From Acidilobaceae archaeon (GTDB lineage: Archaea > Thermoproteota > Thermoprotei_A > Sulfolobales > Acidilobaceae): DNA of 63,957 nucleotides. The position numbers were made by a program, and so were the translations under genes. Position 1 is the stretch's first letter; each line of letters opens with the position of its first letter. The notes under the pieces were generated by a model, which searched no databases, was not told the DNA's origin, and worked only from the letters and a program-made list of their open reading frames with translations. Below, one piece after another: positions 7,784 to 16,000 of this stretch. The stretch lies in contig JALUAM010000021.1 of assembly GCA_027051095.1 (NCBI GenBank), positions 1 through 63,957 of the forward strand, in the 5' to 3' direction.

Positions 7784-9104
7784 CCCTGAGTCCCCCCTTC
7801 TCGGAGACGACTATGTGGGGCGCCCTGGTCGGCGTGTCTACCTCCCACCACTTTATGTTGAATAGCTTAGAGCCCAGCGCCTCCACGCCCCGTACCATCG
7901 ACCTTAGGCTCCCCTCAAGCCTTATCTTATACCCGGGCACGCAGGCAACAGGCCTGCCCGACCTCACTATGAATGCAGCGTCGCGCGGCACCGTCGAGAA
8001 GGTGCCCTCCAGGTAGTTCTGGAACCTAGTGTACCAGTTGTTAGTTATATAGACTCCATTGCCTAGAGCCTCCAGCTCCTCCCCCGCCCTCACATCGCCG
8101 GGCTCCACTCTTAGGTTGAAGAGCCTGGGGAATATCCATCCCGCGTTGCCTGTAGACTTGCCTCCTAGGATCCTAGCGGTCTTAGTGTTATGAAGTAAGG
8201 TTTTCAACATGCCGCTTTCTATGAACGCGACGTCCGTAGTGGCTACTCCTTCATCGTCGAAAAGGGAGTAGCCGGGTAACCCCTTGTCTCTCGGCGTGCT
8301 CTTGAGTGTAAGCCCCTCAGAGGCTACTCGGTCACCGGGCTTGGCGCTCGAGAGGAACGATGTGCCCGTTATAACCGAGCCGGCCAGGGCAGCGCTGGCC
8401 ACGTACTCCATGAGCTGGCTGGATGTCATCGGTGATAGCAGGATTCTCGAGACGCCCTCTTCAGGCTCCTCTCTTGGCAGGGAGCTACACTCCTCCGCCA
8501 GCCTAATAGCTATGTCTAGAGCCTCCTTGGCAAGGCTTGTATCAAGGCGTGTTGAAACCCAGGACCACTGACCGCTCACATCGCGCCCCTTGAAGACTCT
8601 AATGTAGCCCTCGAAGCCGGTCACCGACCTAGTCAGCCTGGCGCCCTTCGAGGTGGCGAGAGCGGCCTCTTCAAGGTAAACCGATGCCATACCAGACACG
8701 TCGATGCCAGAGCCGGCTCCCATGGCGGAGGCGAGGGCGCCGTAGTCGCTTTCATCCAGGATCTTCTCGACGCTGGGGTCCCTGGCGGAGCAGCTCTCGC
8801 CTGAGGGCTCCGGCAAGGGAGCGTAGAGCTTCGACGGCTCTAGCCTCGCTATGAGGTCCTCGGCCCTGCTCAGGAGCATCTCAGCGGCCCTTAGAGGGAA
8901 CGTTGACGTGTAGATCCTCCTATCCTTGACGAGGTATACTGACACATCGACGTCGTCCCAGTCCTGCACGGCGCTTATGCCTCCGCGGGCAGCCTTAACC
9001 ATGACGGACCTGGACCTAACAACGTAGACTGCAACCTCGTCGAAGGCCCTGGAAAGCATGTCGAGGAATCTCTCTGCATAGCCAGCAACGTCCTCGGAGC
9101 TCAC
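7770..9104 (-). CDS. tldE: TldE/PmbA family protein (partner of TldD)
   Basis: A 444-residue member of the TldD/PmbA (U62) family. It lacks the HExxxH zinc motif, which marks it as the TldE/PmbA half; TldD carries that motif in the next gene. In bacteria the TldD-TldE heterodimer is a zinc protease that degrades unfolded peptides and matures microcins and antitoxins; archaeal roles are mostly unknown. Its start overlaps the tldD stop by 4 bp (9101-9104), indicating one operon with tldD first. Confidence 0.9.
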   Translation of the reverse strand: MSSEDVAGYAERFLDMLSRAFDEVAVYVVRSRSVMVKAARGGISAVQDWDDVDVSVYLVKDRRIYTSTFPLRAAEMLLSRAEDLIARLEPSKLYAPLPEPSGESCSARDPSVEKILDESDYGALASAMGAGSGIDVSGMASVYLEEAALATSKGARLTRSVTGFEGYIRVFKGRDVSGQWSWVSTRLDTSLAKEALDIAIRLAEECSSLPREEPEEGVSRILLSPMTSSQLMEYVASAALAGSVITGTSFLSSAKPGDRVASEGLTLKSTPRDKGLPGYSLFDDEGVATTDVAFIESGMLKTLLHNTKTARILGGKSTGNAGWIFPRLFNLRVEPGDVRAGEELEALGNGVYITNNWYTRFQNYLEGTFSTVPRDAAFIVRSGRPVACVPGYKIRLEGSLRSMVRGVEALGSKLFNIKWWEVDTPTRAPHIVVSEKGGLRVRRA

Positions 9105-10534
9105 CCGACCCTCACCCCCCTAAGCCTGACGTGGGGGCCGCCCATCCATACCGGCAGGGGCTGCATGGGCTCGCCCTTGCCGCACATGCCTGGATAGAAG
9201 GCCAGGTCCCGGCCGACAGCGTCGATCTTAGAGTAGAACTCCGTTGTAGGTATCTGTAGGACGACGTTCTTCACAGGCTCCTCTAGCCTCCCATTCCTCA
9301 CTATATAGGCCTCCAGGCCGACGTACCTGGCCGTGAGCCTCCACTCATCTATATTCCACTCCATGTAAGTCTTGATGTAGACGCCCTCCTTAACGCTCTC
9401 CACTAGCTCGTCGAAGGTATAGTCGCCGGGTGCAAGATAAGTGTTAGCCATCCTGACTATAGGCTCGCTCCTGTAGTCCCTCGCCCTCGCGGCCGCGTTA
9501 CTCTTAACTCCCATCTCGGCAGCTGTCTCCCTATTATGGAGCATCTCTGCTAGGACGCCCCGGTCTATGAGCCTTCTCGGCCTGGCGGGCACGGCCTCGT
9601 CGTCGTATAGGTAGAAGCCCGAGCTGCCGGGGATCGTGGGGTCGTCTATGACAGTCACTATTTCACTACCTATCCTACCCGACGTATACTCCCTGTAGCT
9701 CCTGCCGGCCTGGGCGGCCTCTCTACCCAGGACCCTGTCAGCCTCGCTGGGGTGGCCTATACTTTCGTGGAGCGCGAGACCCACTATCTCTGGGGATATT
9801 ATCACGTCCATGACGCCCTTAGGCGGGTTGCGCGCCCTAGTCAGCGCCACCCTAAGCGACTCTAAGTCATCGGCGATTCTCCTTTGCAGCCCCAGCTTCT
9901 CTAGCGCCTCCAGACCGCCGCTACCGCCCACCTCGCCCCACTTGTTAGCCATCTCGCCGCCATACCTGGCGGAGATGTTGTAGAAGACTTCTACCCGGGG
10001 CACGAGGCTCTCCACCTCGCTACCATCACTAGTGACTAGGTATTTGTACTCAGCGCTATCAGAGTAGTGGAGGACCTTCGACGTTATCTCTATGCCCTTG
10101 GCCTCCAAGCTCTTTGAAACCTCCTTGATCCTGGACAGCTTGTCGTCGAACTCGACCTCCCACGGCTTCTCTCTAACCTTGACCTCGTAGCTTGCACGCC
10201 CAAGGGTCTCCTCAGACATGGAGACTTTCCTGGCGGCGCCGGCGAGTGACCTAGCAGACTTTACAGCCCTCTCTACAGCGTCTATCACGCTTCTCTCATC
10301 CCACTTGGAGGTAGAGGCGAAGCCGAGGGAACCGTCGACTACGACTCTGACAGCTATTCCGCCCGAGTAGCTGGGCCCGCCGCCCATCAAGTTGTCGTTT
10401 AGAAGCGAGAGCGAGTAGCCAAAGTTAACGTGAAGCCTAGCCTCGGCGTACGATGCGCCGAGGCTAGAGGCCCTCTCAACTGCCTTGAAAAGAACGGCAG
10501 GGTCGAAGCCCTCAGGGGTCCATGATAGCGCCAA
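9101..10534 (-). CDS. tldD: TldD metalloprotease
   Basis: A 477-residue protein with the HExxxH metal motif HESIGH at residues 256-261, followed by PSEADRVLGREA as in TldD. It should form the catalytic subunit of a heterodimeric zinc protease with TldE encoded just downstream. It starts at TTG 10534; on the minus strand a TATA box (gctatatatc, 10568-10577) lies about 26 bases before the expected start of transcription, giving a short leader. Full length for the family with no visible damage. Confidence 0.92.
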   Translation of the reverse strand: MALSWTPEGFDPAVLFKAVERASSLGASYAEARLHVNFGYSLSLLNDNLMGGGPSYSGGIAVRVVVDGSLGFASTSKWDERSVIDAVERAVKSARSLAGAARKVSMSEETLGRASYEVKVREKPWEVEFDDKLSRIKEVSKSLEAKGIEITSKVLHYSDSAEYKYLVTSDGSEVESLVPRVEVFYNISARYGGEMANKWGEVGGSGGLEALEKLGLQRRIADDLESLRVALTRARNPPKGVMDVIISPEIVGLALHESIGHPSEADRVLGREAAQAGRSYREYTSGRIGSEIVTVIDDPTIPGSSGFYLYDDEAVPARPRRLIDRGVLAEMLHNRETAAEMGVKSNAAARARDYRSEPIVRMANTYLAPGDYTFDELVESVKEGVYIKTYMEWNIDEWRLTARYVGLEAYIVRNGRLEEPVKNVVLQIPTTEFYSKIDAVGRDLAFYPGMCGKGEPMQPLPVWMGGPHVRLRGVRVG

Positions 10535-10567
10535 ACTGAGCCCCTGGGGGGTTGTCTAAGACGAGTT

Positions 10568-10577
10568 GATATATAGC
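10568..10577. promoter_or_regulatory. TATA box that can serve both strands (tldD and a candidate RNA)
   Basis: The sequence gatatatagc is near-symmetric. Read on the minus strand it is well placed for tldD (start codon at 10534). Read on the plus strand it would start transcription near 10598-10601, at the edge of the structured segment beginning GGGATGAG. Only the tldD use is reasonably sure. Confidence 0.5.
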
Positions 10578-10597
10578 TTTCCGTCATAAGCTGTTTT

Positions 10598-10656
10598 CCA
10601 GGGATGAGCGGACGACGGTCGGCGGAGCCCGTGAGAGGGCTGTGAAGACCGTTTCC
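10598..10656 (+). ncRNA. Candidate small structured RNA
   Basis: From 10601 the plus strand folds into nested helices: GGGA (10601-10604) with TCCC (10653-10656), ACGGTC (10615-10620) with GACCGT (10647-10652), and AGCCC (10626-10630) with GGGCT (10637-10641) closing a GTGAGA loop. The inner loop holds GGCGG opposite GTGAA. A TATA box at 10568-10577 is about 26 bases upstream. It matches no C/D or H/ACA guide pattern that I can defend. Transcription is unproven. Confidence 0.35.
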
Positions 10657-10669
10657 CCTTAAGCGACCA

Positions 10670-10786
10670 CTAGGAGCCCAGGCCAGCTACATAGGCCTCA
10701 TAGAATTCTAGCTCCTCGATGTCGGCCCGGGATACTTGGAACCTCGCCGCATCATAGCTTTGAGACTCGGCCTTAGCCACGGACAC
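10670..10786 (-). CDS. Possible small protein of 38 residues
   Basis: A short open frame starts at GTG 10786 and reads about 38 residues, rich in Ala, Glu and Tyr (for example RADIEELEFYEAYVAGLGS at the C-terminus), which looks more protein-like than chance. A TATA-like tatatttaga lies on the minus strand around 10803-10812, about 20 bases upstream, which would give an almost leaderless mRNA. I know no homologue. It fills part of the gap between the tldD promoter and the second AbrB/PhoU-like gene. Confidence 0.35.
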   Translation of the reverse strand: MSVAKAESQSYDAARFQVSRADIEELEFYEAYVAGLGS

Positions 10787-10927
10787 GATCCTTCACCATT
10801 ATCTAAATATACGGTAGCGGCTATTGATAAAGCTTAGCCTGCAGGTTCTACGGCTATAGACGTATAGAATCTGTGGAAGAGGCGGGAGGTCCTTAAGGCT
10901 GAGACCAAGTAATAATTTTAATATGAG

Positions 10928-11010
10928 GCGGGGCAGCCGCGATGCCTTGGCCTGATCGCTGCTGAATTCATAGTGATGAGCGAACCCGAGGAGGTATGCG
11001 GCTGCCCCGC
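10928..11010. ncRNA. Segment bounded by a perfect 13-bp inverted repeat, possible structured RNA
   Basis: GCGGGGCAGCCGC (10928-10940) is matched by its exact reverse complement at 10998-11010, enclosing 57 nt. On the plus strand the loop contains a CTGA (around 10962) and a TGATGA (10973-10978) flanked by TCGC and GCGA, like an internal D'/C' pair, but no terminal C and D boxes adjoin the long stem. An AT-rich stretch (10911-10923) borders it on the left. The strand is uncertain; on the minus strand it could be the 3' end structure of the gene ending at 11115. I see nothing else recognisable between 10787 and 11114. Confidence 0.35.
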
Positions 11011-11114
11011 TACTATCGCAAGGATGAATGAGGATGGCCGCTCCATTAGCCACTCTGCTGAATGATCTAGTGCTTCGGCGCCCGTCCGGGCGAGAGATTT
11101 AAAGCCTATGAGGG

Positions 11115-12017
11115 TTAAAGGGTGTTCTCCTCGATGGCGAGGCCGCATATAGCAGTCTTAGCCATGCTCTCCAGCAGATACGCTATGCTGGCCGTGTAGG
11201 CTGCAAAGCTTCCGCCGAACTCTAAGGCTATCTTAGCAGTTTCGATGCTCTCCAGCGCGGCTGCCTCAACCCTTTTAGTACTCCTGCTCGACACCCCGCC
11301 CAGTAGCTCTAGTAGCGCGCGTCTCAGCCTCTCCAGGACCTCGCTCCTCGCCTCCTCTGAGACCTCTCTGGAGGCTTCAGCAAGGCCTTCAAGCAGCCTG
11401 GGCAATGGCAGCATCATTGCCAGGGCCATACTGGTCTTTGCGGGCTCGCAGAAGCCTATCTCAGCTTTGGAAGCGCTTCTGACGACCCTCTCGACCGTAG
11501 CCTTTACTTCGCCAAGCGAGGACTTAGCACCGTCTACGTCGCCCAAGACAAGCTTGTCTATGAAGCTGTTGATAGTTGTTGCAAGTTTCTTCAAAAGGAA
11601 GGGGAGAGAAGCGTCCTCGTCCCTAGTAAGCTCTATGATAACCATGTCGTCTCTGAGAGTTATGTCATCGATTTTCTCGGTGCCCCCCATCTTAACACTC
11701 TTCACCGAGCCCTTCAGGGTCTTAGGTATCTTGTCGTTGTAGATTACTATCTTATCGTAGCCATGTAGATAAGAGCAGGAGACCATCAGCTTCATGTTGT
11801 CGGGCCTCGAAAGAGAATGTGTTAGCTTGAGCGCTAGACTCTTCGAGTTGGATGGCATGTTAGCCGGCATTATCTTGAGGTACTCGCCCTCATCGATAAC
11901 TATTATGTTGTCGCCTGCCTTAATGTTCATGCGTTTAACCCACGACTTTGGAAGAGTTACAACTAGGCTGCTGCCGCCCAGCTTCTGAACCCTCCTACTA
12001 TGCATCACTGTGGCCAA
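11115..12017 (-). CDS. AbrB/SpoVT N-terminal domain plus PhoU-like helical protein, second copy
   Basis: A 300-residue protein with the same design as the one at 5477: AbrB-type hairpin domain (RRVQKLGGSSLVVTLPKSWVKR, then GDNIIVIDEGEYLKIMP, roughly residues 7-53), then a helical PhoU-like region. It starts at TTG 12017 after a GGGGG-type ribosome site; an ATG at 12005 would also keep the DNA-binding domain. It lies downstream of the giant reverse gyrase and nitrilase-like genes on the same strand, but with a 102-bp gap carrying its own repeat-rich promoter. Confidence 0.82.
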   Translation of the reverse strand: MATVMHSRRVQKLGGSSLVVTLPKSWVKRMNIKAGDNIIVIDEGEYLKIMPANMPSNSKSLALKLTHSLSRPDNMKLMVSCSYLHGYDKIVIYNDKIPKTLKGSVKSVKMGGTEKIDDITLRDDMVIIELTRDEDASLPFLLKKLATTINSFIDKLVLGDVDGAKSSLGEVKATVERVVRSASKAEIGFCEPAKTSMALAMMLPLPRLLEGLAEASREVSEEARSEVLERLRRALLELLGGVSSRSTKRVEAAALESIETAKIALEFGGSFAAYTASIAYLLESMAKTAICGLAIEENTL

Positions 12018-12059
12018 ACCAGCCCCCTAGAATAGTATTCGCCCCCCCGCTCTGATAAG

Positions 12060-12095
12060 CTTTAACGGCGTTAAAGTCTTAATGCTAACGTTAAA
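12060..12095 (-). promoter_or_regulatory. Promoter region with three copies of a CGTTAAA half-site
   Basis: CTTTAAC (12060-12066) and GTTAAAG (12070-12076) form a perfect inverted repeat with a 3-bp spacer, and CGTTAAA recurs in direct orientation at 12069-12075 and 12089-12095. These cover the likely promoter of the AbrB/PhoU-like gene starting at 12017. AbrB-family proteins commonly bind clustered AT-rich sites, so autoregulation is a reasonable inference. Confidence 0.5.
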
Positions 12096-12119
12096 ACCTG
12101 TTTCCAATGTAGTCCGGGC

Positions 12120-13091
12120 CTACAGGGACCCCTCTGCCGCCTCGTAGCCCTCTGACCCAAAGTGGTGGGCATTAGTTAGGGCACCCCTCTTGTTCCTGCA
12201 TATCAGCGACTTGAACAGCTTGAGGGCGATTTCGGGGGCAGGCCTGGAGGAGCTGGTAGCCCTGTCAACCTCTATTATCATGTGTTCGTCGTCGTCGGTG
12301 AGCCCGTAGGACTTGCTCTTTATTATGCCATCGTCGGGATCAACGGGTATAGTCTCCATGAATGCTATAGCCCCCGAGTTGCCGAGGTCTAATATGCCGC
12401 CGACAAGCACCATGGGGACGCCTAGTTCCCTAGACCTAGCAACGAGGAAGTTGCCTATGAAGCTGGTATCCATGGTTATGACATTATCGCCCTGCTCTAC
12501 TATCCTGCCGAGGGTGTCGCTGTTGTAAGGCATCATCTCGCCTATCACTATGTTCACGCCGTGGAACTGCATGGCTCTGAAAAGCTCTGGGAGGGCTAGG
12601 TCCTCGTCTATGAATACCCCTACGCTGAAGCCGTCTCTAAGCTTGAAGACGCCGGGCTCCTTGCCGTGGCTTATACCAGCTTCTACCTCCTCCCTGGTCA
12701 GGTTGACCTTCCGATACTTACCCACTATGTCGCCCTCCGGCGAGGTGATAACCGTTGTAAGGTAGAGGCGGGGCCCAGCCCTCTCAACGAGGGGCCCCCC
12801 GAGCACGTAGACGCCGTACTCCCAGCTCCACTTAGCCATGAAGTTGACGGCAGGCCCCACGGAGCCGCTCCTCTCAGCGATCTTCTCCGCGAACTCCCTG
12901 AGCTTGGAGGCGATCTTCGATTTGCTGTAGTAGCCTATTATAGGCCCTGTAAATGGGTATGAGGGGAGAACAATCATGTCTATGGGCCCGGGGACGTCGC
13001 TCATAACCTTCTCGATAAGGTTGCCAAGCCTCCTTATATTGCTCCTCTTAGCGCCCATCTTCACCTTGGCGTGAAGCACCACTATCCTCAA
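12120..13091 (-). CDS. Nitrilase-fold (carbon-nitrogen hydrolase) protein lacking catalytic residues
   Basis: A 323-residue protein with the overall nitrilase-superfamily pattern. The usual Glu of the first motif is Ser (IVLPSYPFTG, Ser44), the catalytic Lys is kept (GKYRKVNL, Lys128), and the nucleophile Cys is replaced by Asp (SVGVFIDEDLALPEL, Asp162). It is therefore probably not an amidase; a binding or scaffold role is likelier. It starts at TTG 13091, overlapping the stop codon of the giant reverse gyrase by 4 bp, so the two are very likely co-translated. The function of the pair is unknown. Confidence 0.72.
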   Translation of the reverse strand: MRIVVLHAKVKMGAKRSNIRRLGNLIEKVMSDVPGPIDMIVLPSYPFTGPIIGYYSKSKIASKLREFAEKIAERSGSVGPAVNFMAKWSWEYGVYVLGGPLVERAGPRLYLTTVITSPEGDIVGKYRKVNLTREEVEAGISHGKEPGVFKLRDGFSVGVFIDEDLALPELFRAMQFHGVNIVIGEMMPYNSDTLGRIVEQGDNVITMDTSFIGNFLVARSRELGVPMVLVGGILDLGNSGAIAFMETIPVDPDDGIIKSKSYGLTDDDEHMIIEVDRATSSSRPAPEIALKLFKSLICRNKRGALTNAHHFGSEGYEAAEGSL

Positions 13092-16000
13092 CCACCCTCA
13101 CCCCCCTCTACCGGCCTCCTGACGAGGCCCCTCACCACGCAGTCGACGAAGTCTGCAATCCAGCCCGAGCCCCACCTACCCTCCCGACTCTTACCCCCCT
13201 CGAGGTTTATAGGAGCGGAAGCCCTGAGCGCCTCGACTTCTGCATGCGCTATCAGCTCCGCCAGGTCCTTAATCTCTCCGTAAACGGCTAGTAGCACATC
13301 TCTCCTATCCCTCTCACGCCTCTCAATAGCGTTCATAGCCTCCTGTAGCTCCCGCGTTTTCCTCTCGGACACGATGTAGGGTATAGTCTTGAATATCTCC
13401 GCGATCCTCGGGTCCAGGCTCTCTCCAAGGTGCTCCTCTGGCCTAGCGACTTTCTCGTTGAGATAAGTGCAGGCCTCAATGCCCCTCTTATTGGCTACTA
13501 GCGAGCCCGGAGGCTTGTCAAGGCTTGACACGTAGCCTCTACTAAGCAGGGTATCTATTATTTTAGCGTAGGTGCTAGGCCTTCCTATGCCCTCAGCCTT
13601 CATCTTCTGGACTACGTCGCCCTGGGTGTAGAGGAATGCTACCGGTATTCTAAGCCTTTTCACGAGGACCGGCATGTCGTATCTCTTGCCGGGCTCAGCG
13701 TCGGCTAGAGCCTCGGCCACGTTGAGCCCATAGTTCCACACTAGGGTGAAGCCCCTCTCAGGGTCTATCTCGCCGCCTTGCCCGCCGACCCTGACAGGCA
13801 CTTCCACCTCAAAAGATAGGTTGTAGAGCATGTCGTCCAGCTGTATTCTAACCCTTGCATAGTAGACTTTAGCCTCTCTCATCTGGCTTGCCAGGAACCT
13901 CTCGTATATTAACCTGTAGAGCCTTAGATGGTTGCCGGTGAATCCTTCAAGCTCTAGCTCGCCTTCCTGGATCATCCTCTGCAGCTCGTCGGGATCTATG
14001 GGCCTCGCAGGCCTAATGGCCTCATGGGCCCCACCCTCCTCCCAGGTCCTAGGCCTGAAGACGTCCTCTAGCCTGAAGCCGGCCTTGTCGGCGAGCCTGG
14101 AGAGGAGCTCCCTGGCGACTTGAATCCCCTTATCGCTAACCCGCCTAGAGTCAGTCCTGTGGTAAGTTATGAGGCCCCACTCGAAGAGATCCTGAGCTAG
14201 CCTCATAGTCTCGGACGCGCTGAGCCTAAGGTAGCGGTTAGCGTCTAGTATTAATGTATCGGTTGTGTAGGGGCTTGGAGGCTCCACAGTCCTCTCATAG
14301 ACGTCTTCTACTATTATGTACGCCCTGGACGGGACGCCTAGATTCTTAATTCTCTCCTTGAGCTTCGCCGCTATCTCGGCCAGGCTGCTAGTGTCGTCCA
14401 GGCTGCAATCAAGCTTCACGGCCAGGTCTCTGACCGCTTCGTGGCTCTTCGGAAGAATCTTTTCGACCTCGCTGCACGCCTTTGAGACTTTAGTTTTGCT
14501 AGTATTCCTAGCTATGGAGTCTAAGTTCTTGAGTAGGGCCTTCTCTCTGTCTCCATAGGCCTTAACTACTTCGTCATCGACGAATCTACTATCTAGTATT
14601 ATGGAGTAGCGCTGGCCCTCGCCAACGACGAAATAGCTGTGACCCAGGGGCCCTCTCTTAGCCTTCTCAGCGTCTAGGTTGAACGAGTACTCTCCAGGCA
14701 TGTATTTCTCCCTGATCATGCACGCAAGCAGGTGTTGCTCGTCCTCCCCCCGGCTCTCGGCGGCCTCTAGGCACTTATCCAGCCCCTCTCTTTCAGCGAC
14801 GTCCCTTAGTAGCTCGAAGCTTATCTCTCTCGGCTGGGAGGGAAGACCGCAGAGGTCTAGCTTGGAGCTGTTGCGGGTGGCTGCTAGACTGTAACGGCCG
14901 CTACCGCCTAGTATCAGCTCCACGGCCTTGTCAACCCTTGAAGGCCTTATCAAGAGCTGTAGCAGGGGCTGCACGTCTAGTTCCTTGGACTCCCTGAGCC
15001 TCTCGACAGCCTCGGAAAGCGACTCAGGGGTGTAGATGTTTACCTCCAGCGCGTTGAAGCGCCTTTTAGCCATCTGAGTCCTATTAACTATCCACTTGAG
15101 CGTGGGGGTCTGGACCCTGCCGGCGCTCAAATTGTAGTTGGGAGTGCTAGCCCTCTCACCGCTATCACCCTTAGCAGCCGTTCTACACCTTCTCAAGTCC
15201 ATGTAAGCGGCGTAGGTGAGCCTTTCCTCCGCCTCGCCCTCAAGCTCCTCCCTGCGCATCGGCACGCCGAGTACTGTACTAGTTAAAGTCGTGCAGTAGT
15301 GGGGCCAGAAGTTGCACCACAGCAGGGGCGATAGAGTGAATCCTATCCACCTATCCTCTACCCTCCTAACAACTTGGGCGTCGACTAATGAGAGGTTGAA
15401 TCTCCTCGGGTTCTCTAGGGCATGTATTATAGCCTTCTTGGTGACCTCATGGAACTCAAGCCTGACATAGTTGTTGTTGAAGGGTATCAGGGAGAGCAGG
15501 ACGTCCCACCCTATCTTCTCTCCCTCTGTGTCAGGGTCTGTGCCGATCATGACCTCGTCGGCCTCCCATGCAAGCCGCCTGAGGTCCTCGAGCGTGTCAA
15601 GTGAGTCCCGCACGCTGCCCCAATGGCAAGCCTTTCTAGGGCAGCAGAGGTCCTCGCCGCATAGGCTGTCGGAGGAGCCTCCCCCCACGTGCTCGTCTAC
15701 GAACTGGTAGCCGCAGGGGACGCACCTCTTCCTAGTAGTATACACTGGTATGAAATCTAAGGCACCGTTCCTCGAGATCTTCAGCACGCCGAAGAGGTCT
15801 CCAAGCACTCTCCCTATCTCCTCCTCGGCGATCCTCGCTAGGGCAAGGTCCTCGGCCAGCTCGTAGAAGCTCTTGGCTAAGTCATATACGTGGCCGCCGC
15901 TCGCGGCAACTATCAGTATTCTATCGCCAGTAGCCACCTCGTAGACCCTCAAGCCGCCGGGCAGTATCCTGATGCTGGGCTGCCCGAAGAAGCGTGCTAT

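Noticed and set aside
10799-11053. 84-residue open frame on the minus strand
   Set aside because: It runs through the 13-bp inverted repeat, has a random-looking composition and no promoter or ribosome site.
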